DNA of 63,230 nt, taken from assembly GCA_045542115.1 (NCBI GenBank), contig JAZQKK010000036.1, positions 1-63,230 of the forward strand, given 5' to 3'. Of the stretch, positions 24,819 through 33,626 are shown piece after piece (the stretch's first letter is position 1; each line of letters begins with the position of its first letter). The DNA comes from RGIG995 sp045542115. GTDB taxonomy: Bacteria; Bacillota; Clostridia; Oscillospirales; UBA644. The notes under the pieces were generated by a model. The model was not told the DNA's origin. It did no database searches and saw nothing but the letters and a program-made list of their open reading frames with translations. Made by a program: the position numbers and the translations under genes.

Positions 24819-25628
24819 TTACATTTTGTTCATCTTCTCTGTGCGGTTCAACCGGAGGATTCCCCAAGCACAGCAAAAAGATAAAAGGACTCCAACCGGG
24901 ATTTGAAGCCACAAAACAGGCCCGAGTCCGGAAGGTGCAAAACAAGGTTCGATTAAGGCTTTCAACGACCCTACCGCAAATCCAAGAATCAGAGAACCGC
25001 ATAGGGTATGGTATTTGTTCCACGCCGCCGCCAAGGGTTTGGTCAAAAGTACCGCACCCAATATAACGCCTGTCGCCAAGGGAAGCAACGGCAGCAAGTC
25101 TTTCCAATAAGAAACTGTCGCAATGTCATCGTAAATTCCGAAGACCAAAAGAAGATGAGACGTGCTGATTCCGGGAAGGATGATCCCCGCTGCCAGAGCA
25201 ATGCCCCACACAACCGAAAGAAAGACCGATTCCGTCCCCGTCGTTTTCGGAATTTTTTCTACGGCAAACACCGTTCCGAATCCGATAAGAAAGAATAAAA
25301 CGCTGTTCAGCGAGACCTTTTTCCAAATTTCCAGTCCTAATAAGGCGATTCCCGTTCCCGCTGCGGCACAAAACAACATCGTCATCATCAGCGGTACTGT
25401 AAGGAATGCTTGGTTTAAGACCCGTGCCGCCAATAAAAATCCAATTCCTCCGCCAATCCCGAACCGAAGAAGATAGAATAAGGACTCTTTTGTTTTCCAA
25501 TGAGCCGCTGCCGACAGAAGAGGACCGTAACATCCGAGGCAAAGAGCCATTGTACCGCCGCTTACTCCCGGGACCGACATTGTAGCCCCAATCAAAAATC
25601 CCAAAAACAGTTCTTTCCACCGTTTCAT
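24819..25628 (-). CDS. DUF368 membrane protein (PopT-type polyprenyl phosphate transporter)
   Basis: A 269-residue protein with about eight membrane segments. The DUF368 signature is the early motif IGATMSVPGVSGGTMALCLG and a second, inverted-repeat-like copy, GIILPGISTSHLLLVFGIYD, in the second half. DUF368 proteins were identified as translocators that recycle undecaprenyl phosphate across the membrane for cell-wall synthesis. No terminator separates it from the pyrR promoter just downstream, so read-through into pyrR is possible. Confidence 0.88.
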   Translation of the reverse strand: MKRWKELFLGFLIGATMSVPGVSGGTMALCLGCYGPLLSAAAHWKTKESLFYLLRFGIGGGIGFLLAARVLNQAFLTVPLMMTMLFCAAAGTGIALLGLEIWKKVSLNSVLFFLIGFGTVFAVEKIPKTTGTESVFLSVVWGIALAAGIILPGISTSHLLLVFGIYDDIATVSYWKDLLPLLPLATGVILGAVLLTKPLAAAWNKYHTLCGSLILGFAVGSLKALIEPCFAPSGLGPVLWLQIPVGVLLSFCCAWGILRLNRTEKMNKM

Positions 25629-25682
25629 TACAATATCACCCCGTGCTTATAGTATAACTTAAATGGGGCGGATATGTATTTT

Positions 25683-25712
25683 TTATAAAAAACGACCTTG
25701 ATTTTCAAGGCC
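25683..25712 (-). terminator. Terminator of the first AraC gene
   Basis: 7-bp stem ACCTTGA/TCAAGGC region (25695-25701, 25705-25711) followed on the minus strand by CGTTTTTT. Confidence 0.75.
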
Positions 25713-25720
25713 GCATTCGT

Positions 25721-26554
25721 TTAGTAGTCTGAATTTTTCGTTCGTTCTCGTACTTTTGTCGGCGTGGCATCAAAGGTTTCCTTGAATACCGAATTAAAGG
25801 AACGGATGCTTTGAAATCCGCAAAGAAGCCCGATTTCCGACACCGGGAGTTCGGAATCCAGCAATAGACTGAAAGCTTGCTGAGCCCGATATTGATTCAG
25901 CATTTGCTTAAAGTTCATTTCCATATATTGGTTAAAGGTGCGAGACAGATATTGATAATTATACCCCTTTTGGATTGCAATATCTTTGAGGGAGATATCG
26001 TTTTCATAGTTGTCCGCAATATATTGAGCGATATCCAGTGCTAAAATATCGGTCTTCGGCGTTGGAATCAGCTCCGCTTGTCGGAGAAATTCCCCTCCTA
26101 ATAAGTGGAGGATTCCCTTGACCTGCATCCGTTTTTCAAAGGGATTGATGTACTTTATGTATCCGCTGTCCGTTCCAAAAAAGTCGCGCAACAGTTCTTC
26201 GCAAAAATTCAGAATTTTCGGGTCAGCTCGAAAAACGGGATTTTGGGGAACTCGTCCATAAAGGTGCTTGGAAATTGTCAAAATCAGATGTTCGTGATAA
26301 GTTATTCTTCGAACGCTTCCCCCTTCGGGCACGGAAAAACTGTGAATTTGAATTGGGCAGATGAAAATGCTTTCTCCGGCGGAAATGGTATAGGTCTGGT
26401 CATTGATTTTACAGATACAATTTCCTTCCAGACAGATAAGAATTTCCGAATTCTTGTGGAAATGCCGGGAAACTTCGCCGTTTTTGTGGATGGCCGTCGT
26501 TAAATCGGATTTCAGTGAACTGTAAATTTGATGAGTTAATGCAGCGTCGTTCAT
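25721..26554 (-). CDS. AraC family transcriptional regulator (cupin sensor)
   Basis: A 277-residue regulator. The N-terminal half is a cupin-like sugar-sensing domain (HFHKNSEILICLEG, then ISAGESIFICPIQIHSF); the C-terminal 100 residues hold two helix-turn-helix motifs, ending in the AraC signature around IGLLCGFQSIRSFNSVFKET. The ATG at 26554 follows AAAGGAC. It is divergent from the large phosphoesterase gene, and the two promoters overlap, so it is the likely regulator of that gene. Confidence 0.9.
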   Translation of the reverse strand: MNDAALTHQIYSSLKSDLTTAIHKNGEVSRHFHKNSEILICLEGNCICKINDQTYTISAGESIFICPIQIHSFSVPEGGSVRRITYHEHLILTISKHLYGRVPQNPVFRADPKILNFCEELLRDFFGTDSGYIKYINPFEKRMQVKGILHLLGGEFLRQAELIPTPKTDILALDIAQYIADNYENDISLKDIAIQKGYNYQYLSRTFNQYMEMNFKQMLNQYRAQQAFSLLLDSELPVSEIGLLCGFQSIRSFNSVFKETFDATPTKVRERTKNSDY

Positions 26555-26593
26555 ATAATGTCCTTTCAAAGAAATATCAACTTTCTGCCATAA

Positions 26594-26622
26594 AGTATAC
26601 ACCAAATTTCTTGTGTTGTCAA
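26594..26622 (-). promoter_or_regulatory. SigA promoter of the first AraC gene
   Basis: TTGACA (26617-26622), 17-base spacer, TATACT (26594-26599). Confidence 0.85.
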
Positions 26623-26639
26623 GAGTTGTATGGTAGAAT
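26611..26639 (+). promoter_or_regulatory. Candidate promoter of the secreted phosphoesterase gene
   Basis: TTGTGT (26611-26616), 17-base spacer, TAGAAT (26634-26639). The weak -35 box overlaps the divergent AraC promoter and suggests activator dependence. Confidence 0.5.
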
Positions 26640-26690
26640 AATAATGGAAAATAATAAATCCGACCATAGAGGAAAGAAAGGTTGATTTTT

Positions 26691-29600
26691 ATGAAAAAAA
26701 TTTTTTCGGCGATTCTCTGTGTTGCACTGGTCTTGCCTCTGCTAACCTTTGGACAATTGCCCTGGAAGGCGAAGGAGACGGAAGAAATCCTATTTGAAGA
26801 TTCCTTTAATTACGAATCTTTCGACGACTCTCTTTACGATTCTACCAACGTATGGCAGGCAGAATACAAAGGTTCCGAGGAAGATTACGGATACTACGAT
26901 TCGAATCCTCCCGAAGCATCCGCCGGAAGCTTACAGTTTGAAAAAGGGGATGGAGTCCGCCTGAATTGGACGAATTTGGAAGGCTTTACCTTTGATTCCT
27001 CGAAGACTTACACGCTGACTTTCGATGTGAAGGTGACGGATTTTGGGGACAATACCTCTATGGCAACTCTGAAAGATGCCGCTTCCACAGATAAAACGAT
27101 GAACCGCGAACTGTTTTTCGGTATTGCCGGATATTATAACCAGATTGAGATGCGTAGCGGCAGAACTCCCAACGACACGGGCTCTACCCCCAAGCCCCTT
27201 GGGATTCGGACCGGGAATAATGGCACTCCTGAGGTGTGGTCGGATATCAGTGCGTATCAGTTGAATACGGTTTACACCTGTATCGTGGAATGGATTCCCG
27301 GGGAGAAAAAGGTAGTATCTACCGTGAAAAACGGGGATACGGTCGTAGGGACCGGTTCTCGGATACATAATGATTATGGTACTTTGAATAAATACTCCAA
27401 GTTCTTCGTTTTTCGTTGTGAAGATGGGGCAATGGAACTGGATAATTTGGTCTTTACCGACGGCTCTGCTACTTATGAAGAAAACTTTGCCTTCTCCGAC
27501 GCGATGTCTGCTTCTGGACTTTGGGGTTTGGAAGATGTGGTGAAAACAGATACCGTTGCTCCCACGTTGGAAAACGGTGTTCTGAAAATGACCGATAAAA
27601 ACAGCGTCCGTTTTAATTGGACCAACGTTCCCAACGTAGGGGAATATGATTCCGGAAAGGTCTACACCTTTGAATTTGACTTCAATATTACCGATAGTGG
27701 TGATGGAAGTCTTTGGAGTACCAAGAACTATACTCGTGCACTGTACGTAGCCTTTGGGGGATATTATACCGTATTGGAAATGAACAGCACCGATGGTTTG
27801 GTCAAATGCCCCGACAATGACTCCGATACTTATACGGAAGCGAAATACGCAAAGCAGACCCTTCGTTGCAAAATCGTATGGGAAGGGACGACCTTCTCTG
27901 TCGCCGTCTATAATGCCCAGGGAACGCTTTTGTTCTCTGGTGCAAGAACAAACAAAGATTTCACCGATATGGCGGTTCAAAATGCATCGATGACCAATTT
28001 GGTCCTTCGTTGTGAAGACGGTGCTGTTTCGGTAGATAATTTCAAGTTTACCGCAAAAGAGAATCAATCTCTGTATACATCCGTTTTGGAAATTCCCACC
28101 GGGAACCAGGGTGTATATCAAACAAAGATTCATTATAACGGAACCGAAAAAGTTTCGGTGAAGTTAGGGGCAAACGAGGTCTTTTCCATTGACCCCCTCG
28201 CATTGAAGCTTTGTGCAAAGACCGTACCCGGGACCTATTCTGCCGGAGATTACAACGTAACGATTCGGGTCAACCCGGAACAGGAAATGGTCACCGCAGA
28301 AGTTGTTTTGCCGGATGGCGGTATGATTCGCAAGGGCCTGTCCTCCCTTTTAGGTTCCACGACGGTCTCCGTCTATTCTACCAATTCGAATGGTGCTTCT
28401 GCTCCTACGATTGGGTATGAAGCAATTACCGTTCAAAGCTATCAATTGACTGAAACCGAGCCGCAAGCCACCGGATTTGGAGCAAATGTTTACAACCTGG
28501 TAACTTCCTTCTCCGATGCCGCTACGACCCGTGCCTTTGCCTGGACGGCCAAGACCGAATTCTTGAACGGTGACGGGATGGCGTTGCAATATCGGGTTTC
28601 CGGAACCAATGATTGGACAACGGTAGATGCCGTTCAAGAAGTTGAGTCCATTGAAACTGCGGATGAAGATTATTTCAAGTGTGATATTACCGGTCTTGCG
28701 GCGAATACCACCTACGAATATCGCATCGGCAAGAAAAACAGTCAAAATGAAACCGATGATTGGAGCAAGGTCTATACCTTTAAGACTGCTTCCGGGAACG
28801 AAACTGAATTTACGTTCCTTGCCGTAGGGGATACGCAAGGTAAAACTTGGAGTGGACTGACGTCCGCTGACAAGGGCTTTATGTTTGCAAAAGCCGCGTT
28901 TGATGCCGCTTTTGCAGAGAATTCCGATCCTGCCTTCATCCTTCACGCCGGTGACGTGGTAGAGACCGGGGGAGATAAAGCTCTTTGGAATATGTATTTC
29001 AAAACTTTGGGTGAGCACGGAGCATCCACGCCCCATTTTGCGACGTTGGGAAATCACGATACTTGGACCTATGGAAATCCCTTCTATTTTGATTACCATT
29101 TCAATCATCCCGACAATGGAGGAAGCTCCGCATTAGACCAGACCCAAATTGATAAAATCACCAATTCCGATTTGTTGAACGTCATTGAGCATATTGATGA
29201 AACCATCTATTCTTACGATTACGGTAATGCACATTTCATCGTTTTGAATACCGGTAGTTACAACGGTCAGGATGAATATCTTATTGAAGCACAACGTCAG
29301 TGGCTTATCAATGACTTGCAGGCCAATCAGGATGCTGAATGGACGGTAATGCTCTTCCACGAACCGGTATACCATCGCCTGGGCGGTACGGAAAGCAGAC
29401 CTTGGCTTTATGACGTGATTGAAGGCTATGGTGTGGATTTGGTTCTGCAAGGACATTCTCATCTGGTTACCCGGACGTATCCGATGAAAAACGGTCAGAT
29501 TGTTACCAAGTCCCTTACGGATACCATTCCCAAAGGAACGGGAACCATCTATGCTACCATCGGTTCTACTGCTTTGAATCACGACGGCACCGGAGATGCT

Positions 29601-30206
29601 AAGCAGGTAGAGGAGATGTTTACGACCATTACTCCCACTGCTACACAGCCCGCATATACCTTCGTTACGGTGGAAAATGACCGACTGACCGTTACGACCA
29701 AGCAGGTGAACGGTCTGGTCTTGGATCAGTACTCCATTGTTTCTGAATCTTCCGATGAACTGAAATCCGAGCAAAAGGATTTGACAGTGCAATATACGGA
29801 ATTGACCCCCGCCGATAAAGTTTATTCCCTGGATATTACCTGGGAAAATGACGACGTGGCCTTTGAGTACGTCGGCGGAAAGGAAGGCACCTGGAATCCC
29901 ACGAACCACACCTTCGAAGGCGTGGAAGATGCTAAGTGGCTCGACCGGGATTTGAAAGTCACCGTGGTCAACCATTCCAACGCCGGAGTGAAAGCCACTT
30001 TGACCGTGGCTGACCAAGATGCGGACGACCAACTCTTAGTTACTCCCGAATCGGCAGAAGAAGTTCTTGCAACTGCCGAAGACACATCTGTTGCCAACGC
30101 CCCCAAGGCAGAATTTACCTTGACGATCAACGGGACTCCCACGGGAGACGTGGACCGTGTTTCTACCGTTGCTCGTGCCACAATAACTCTTACCCAAGCA
30201 GACTAA
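26691..30206 (+). CDS. Large secreted multidomain metallophosphoesterase
   Basis: A 1171-residue exported protein. A signal peptide (about 1-24) is followed by two related beta-sandwich modules (about 30-190 and 195-400); both contain ...RLNWTN/RFNWTN, SKTYTLTFD/GKVYTFEFD and the FRCEDGA / LRCEDGA ending, so they are internal repeats. After a linker comes a purple-acid-phosphatase-like Fn3 domain (about 590-700), then a calcineurin-type phosphoesterase (about 705-1000) with AVGDTQG, HAGDVVETGG, GNHDTW, FHEPVYH and QGHSHL. The C-terminus is beta-rich with no LPxTG or transmembrane anchor. ATG 26691 is preferred over TTG 26682. The substrate is unknown; an AraC regulator is divergent. Confidence 0.88.
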   Translation: MKKIFSAILCVALVLPLLTFGQLPWKAKETEEILFEDSFNYESFDDSLYDSTNVWQAEYKGSEEDYGYYDSNPPEASAGSLQFEKGDGVRLNWTNLEGFTFDSSKTYTLTFDVKVTDFGDNTSMATLKDAASTDKTMNRELFFGIAGYYNQIEMRSGRTPNDTGSTPKPLGIRTGNNGTPEVWSDISAYQLNTVYTCIVEWIPGEKKVVSTVKNGDTVVGTGSRIHNDYGTLNKYSKFFVFRCEDGAMELDNLVFTDGSATYEENFAFSDAMSASGLWGLEDVVKTDTVAPTLENGVLKMTDKNSVRFNWTNVPNVGEYDSGKVYTFEFDFNITDSGDGSLWSTKNYTRALYVAFGGYYTVLEMNSTDGLVKCPDNDSDTYTEAKYAKQTLRCKIVWEGTTFSVAVYNAQGTLLFSGARTNKDFTDMAVQNASMTNLVLRCEDGAVSVDNFKFTAKENQSLYTSVLEIPTGNQGVYQTKIHYNGTEKVSVKLGANEVFSIDPLALKLCAKTVPGTYSAGDYNVTIRVNPEQEMVTAEVVLPDGGMIRKGLSSLLGSTTVSVYSTNSNGASAPTIGYEAITVQSYQLTETEPQATGFGANVYNLVTSFSDAATTRAFAWTAKTEFLNGDGMALQYRVSGTNDWTTVDAVQEVESIETADEDYFKCDITGLAANTTYEYRIGKKNSQNETDDWSKVYTFKTASGNETEFTFLAVGDTQGKTWSGLTSADKGFMFAKAAFDAAFAENSDPAFILHAGDVVETGGDKALWNMYFKTLGEHGASTPHFATLGNHDTWTYGNPFYFDYHFNHPDNGGSSALDQTQIDKITNSDLLNVIEHIDETIYSYDYGNAHFIVLNTGSYNGQDEYLIEAQRQWLINDLQANQDAEWTVMLFHEPVYHRLGGTESRPWLYDVIEGYGVDLVLQGHSHLVTRTYPMKNGQIVTKSLTDTIPKGTGTIYATIGSTALNHDGTGDAKQVEEMFTTITPTATQPAYTFVTVENDRLTVTTKQVNGLVLDQYSIVSESSDELKSEQKDLTVQYTELTPADKVYSLDITWENDDVAFEYVGGKEGTWNPTNHTFEGVEDAKWLDRDLKVTVVNHSNAGVKATLTVADQDADDQLLVTPESAEEVLATAEDTSVANAPKAEFTLTINGTPTGDVDRVSTVARATITLTQAD

Positions 30207-30225
30207 TCAAAAAGAGCAATACAAT

Positions 30226-30262
30226 ACCCCCGAAGATAAAGTGTCTTCGGGGGTTGTTTTTT
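30226..30262 (+). terminator. Terminator of the phosphoesterase gene
   Basis: Perfect 11-bp stem ACCCCCGAAGA/TCTTCGGGGGT (30226-30236, 30244-30254) followed by TGTTTTTT. Confidence 0.9.
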
Positions 30263-30268
30263 ATGGTT

Positions 30269-31294
30269 TTACAAAATAAATCCGCCGCATAGAACGTTTC
30301 CGTCTTTGTCGTAAAATACGGCAGACTGTCCGGGGGTAGCAGCCCGTTGCGGTTCCTCAAAAACGGCGTGAAGCAAGCCGTCTTTTGCGATAACGGTGCA
30401 GGCCGCTGTCCTTGCAGAAAAGCGGATTTTTGCTTCTGCTTCAAAATGAGTGCAGTCAGGGCTTAACCCTTGAAAGACCGGAGCGGAAACCTGGATTTTC
30501 CGCGCATCTACAACGTCGGTTTTGGAAAGGATCACGCGGTTATTCTTGCCATCCAATTTTGATACGTATACCGGAGTTCCCAAGGAAATTCCCAGATTTT
30601 TCCGCTGGCCTACCGTGTAGCGGATCAATCCCTTGTGGCGGCCTACGGGACGGTCCTCGTCTTTCAGCCAAAAATCTCCTTCTGGGAATACGCCCAACCG
30701 TTTTTCAATGTAATCTACGTAGGATTCGCCCTTGATAAAACAGATGTCCTGGCTGTCCGGCTTCTGAAACACGGGCAAATTCAAGGCTTTTGCTAATTCC
30801 CGATTTTCTTCCTTCTTGCTGTTTCCCAAAGGGAAAAGAATGCGTTTTAATTGGTCTTGCCCCAATCGGTAGAGCATATACGATTGGTCTTTATCCGCTA
30901 CGGATCTGACACAGTATCTACCGTCTCTCTGGGCAATTTGAGCGTAATGGCCCGTAGCTACCGTTTCAATCCCAAGTTCGTCGGCCTTTTTACACAGTCC
31001 CCGGAATTTTACCAAGGGGTTGCAGACGATACAAGGATTCGGAGTCCGGGCGTGTGCGTAGCAGTTCAAAAAGTCGGCAACGACGGTTTCGTCAAACCGT
31101 TTCCGCAAATCAGCCGTATGCAGTTCGACTCCAAGATGGTCCGCTACTTTTTGGGCATCTTCAAGTCCCGTAGCGTCTGCATCGTGCATAATACAGTAAA
31201 GTCCGGTCACTAAAAAACCGTCCCGTTGCAAAAGGGCGGCGGTCAACGCACTGTCAACACCGCCGCTCAATCCGACTAAAACACGCTTACTCAT
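30269..31294 (-). CDS. mnmA: tRNA-specific 2-thiouridylase
   Basis: A 341-residue enzyme that thiolates U34 in tRNA for Lys, Glu and Gln, taking sulfur from a cysteine desulfurase. The PP-loop is GLSGGVDSA (residues 8-16). The two catalytic cysteines are Cys91 (PNPCIVCN) and Cys185 (DSQDICFI). The ATG overlaps the iscU stop (ATGA) and has only a poorly spaced ribosome binding site, so translation is probably coupled; TTG 31303 is an alternative. Being last in pduL-iscS-iscU-mnmA, it is well placed to receive sulfur from IscS. Confidence 0.95.
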   Translation of the reverse strand: MSKRVLVGLSGGVDSALTAALLQRDGFLVTGLYCIMHDADATGLEDAQKVADHLGVELHTADLRKRFDETVVADFLNCYAHARTPNPCIVCNPLVKFRGLCKKADELGIETVATGHYAQIAQRDGRYCVRSVADKDQSYMLYRLGQDQLKRILFPLGNSKKEENRELAKALNLPVFQKPDSQDICFIKGESYVDYIEKRLGVFPEGDFWLKDEDRPVGRHKGLIRYTVGQRKNLGISLGTPVYVSKLDGKNNRVILSKTDVVDARKIQVSAPVFQGLSPDCTHFEAEAKIRFSARTAACTVIAKDGLLHAVFEEPQRAATPGQSAVFYDKDGNVLCGGFIL

Positions 31295-31737
31295 TCTCCG
31301 CAATGGTCACAGCAACTGCAAGACCCCTCACAATGGGGCGTCTTTACGCCGTAATCTTCGGGATTTTTCCCTTGTTTGACCAAATAATCGGAAATTGCGG
31401 CGTGGACCGCTTCTTCCGCCAAAACGGAGCAGTGGATTTTCACCGCGGGAAGACCGTCCAGGGCTTCTACCACGGCTTTGTTGGTCACTTGCAACGCTTC
31501 CCGGATGGGTTTTCCTTTAATTAGTTCGGTAGCCATCGAGGACGTTGCCACGGCTGCACCGCAACCAAAGGTCTTAAATTTTACGTCGGTGATAATATCG
31601 TGGTCTATTTTCAGATAGATTTTCATAATATCGCCGCATTTGGGATTTCCAACTTCTCCTACGCCGTCGGCATTGGGAATTTCCCCTACGTTCCGGGGAT
31701 TGGAGAAATGGTCCATAACTTTGGTACTGTAAATCAT
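31291..31737 (-). CDS. iscU: Fe-S cluster scaffold protein (IscU/NifU N-terminal type)
   Basis: A 148-residue scaffold on which IscS-derived sulfur and iron are assembled. The three cluster-ligand cysteines are in PKCGDIM, FGCGAAV and HCSVLAEEA. A C-terminal tail holds extra cysteines (CEGSCSCCDHCGE). The ATG at 31737 follows AAAGGA; an in-frame ATG at 31785 overlaps iscS. It lies 17 bases after iscS and overlaps mnmA. Confidence 0.94.
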   Translation of the reverse strand: MIYSTKVMDHFSNPRNVGEIPNADGVGEVGNPKCGDIMKIYLKIDHDIITDVKFKTFGCGAAVATSSMATELIKGKPIREALQVTNKAVVEALDGLPAVKIHCSVLAEEAVHAAISDYLVKQGKNPEDYGVKTPHCEGSCSCCDHCGE

Positions 31738-31754
31738 ACAAAATCCTTTCGGGG

Positions 31755-32933
31755 TCAGTTTTCGTTTTTCATTGCTTCTTCCCACAGGGGAGACATTTCT
31801 CTGAGGCGCTGCGCGATTTTGGGGAAGACGTCCAAAATATAATCAATTTCTTCCACGGTGTTTTCCGCAGAAAAACTGAATCGGACCGAACCGTGGGCAA
31901 TTTCGTGGGGAAGACCGATGGCAAGCAGTACGTGGGAGGGGTCTAAATCTCCCGAGGCACAGGCCGAACCGGAGGTGGCACAAATGCCGTTCATATCCAG
32001 CAGAAGAAGCATCGATTCTCCTTCGACATACTTCACCGAAACGTTGACCGTTCCCGGCAATCGGTGGTGAGAGGGGGTGTTGATTTTGCAACAGGGAATC
32101 GTTTCAACGATTCCGGCAATCAACCGGTCCCGAAGAGCAGAAACGTGTTCCATATCCCGGTCCAGATTCTTCGTAGCCTTTTCGATGGCGGCACCCAGCC
32201 CAAGAATTCCGGCAATATTTTCCGTTCCGGGTCTGCGGTTCCGTTCTTGACCGCCGCCCTGCATCAGATTGTCGGGCAGAACGCCTCTGCGGACGTACAG
32301 TGCCCCGACTCCCTTGGGGGCGTGAAATTTATGACCGGATAAACTCAGTAAGTCTACTCCCAACGTTTGAACGTCTACGGGAATATGCCCCACTGCCTGC
32401 ACGGCATCGGTATGCATATACGCACCGTGTTCTTTTACGACCTTTGCAATTTCCTCAATGGGCTGAATAGAGCCGATTTCGTTATTTGCCATCATTACCG
32501 TCACCAGGACTGTGTCGGGCCGCAGAGCCTCTTTGACCTGTTCAACGGTAATAAATCCTTCTTCGTTTACCGGAAGATAGGTGACTTCAAACCCTTCTTT
32601 TTCCAATGCTTTTAAACATTCGAAAACAGCGTGGTGTTCAATATTGGTGGAGATGATGTGTTTGCCTTTTTTCGCGGCGTAATGCTTGGCAATGCCTCGA
32701 ATGGCCCAGTTGTCGGATTCCGTTCCGCAGGAAGTAAAATAGACTTCCGTAGCACGGCAGTTAATGGCTTTTGCCACCTGTTCCCGAGCCTTGTCCACCG
32801 CTTCCCGGGCTTCGCGTCCTTTGGAATAGATGGTGCTGGGATTTCCGTACAATTCCCCGAAAGCAGGCATCATTGCCTGTACGACGTCGGGGTCGATTCG
32901 AGTGGTTGCGGCATTGTCTGCGTATACGAACAT
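31755..32933 (-). CDS. iscS: Cysteine desulfurase (NifS/IscS)
   Basis: A 392-residue PLP enzyme that takes sulfur from cysteine for Fe-S clusters and tRNA thiolation. The N-terminal motif is YADNAATT, the PLP lysine is Lys202 in SLSGHKFHAPKG, and the active-site cysteine is in ATSGSACASG. It lies 16 bases downstream of pduL and 17 bases upstream of iscU. No iscR repressor gene is present. Confidence 0.96.
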   Translation of the reverse strand: MFVYADNAATTRIDPDVVQAMMPAFGELYGNPSTIYSKGREAREAVDKAREQVAKAINCRATEVYFTSCGTESDNWAIRGIAKHYAAKKGKHIISTNIEHHAVFECLKALEKEGFEVTYLPVNEEGFITVEQVKEALRPDTVLVTVMMANNEIGSIQPIEEIAKVVKEHGAYMHTDAVQAVGHIPVDVQTLGVDLLSLSGHKFHAPKGVGALYVRRGVLPDNLMQGGGQERNRRPGTENIAGILGLGAAIEKATKNLDRDMEHVSALRDRLIAGIVETIPCCKINTPSHHRLPGTVNVSVKYVEGESMLLLLDMNGICATSGSACASGDLDPSHVLLAIGLPHEIAHGSVRFSFSAENTVEEIDYILDVFPKIAQRLREMSPLWEEAMKNEN

Positions 32934-32949
32934 TGTGTCAGCCTTTCAA

Positions 32950-33519
<570 letters not shown>

Positions 33520-33626
33520 ACTAAGTACGTCCTTTCATTTATAGAAATATTATTGTTTTCCAACACATTATTATAGCGAAATATTCTGAAAAAATGTGGG
33601 TAAAACTTTGAACAGTTTGTAACATC

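Noticed and set aside
26931..28133. 400-codon open frame antisense to the secreted phosphoesterase
   Set aside because: Shadow of a real gene; no ribosome binding site or domain.
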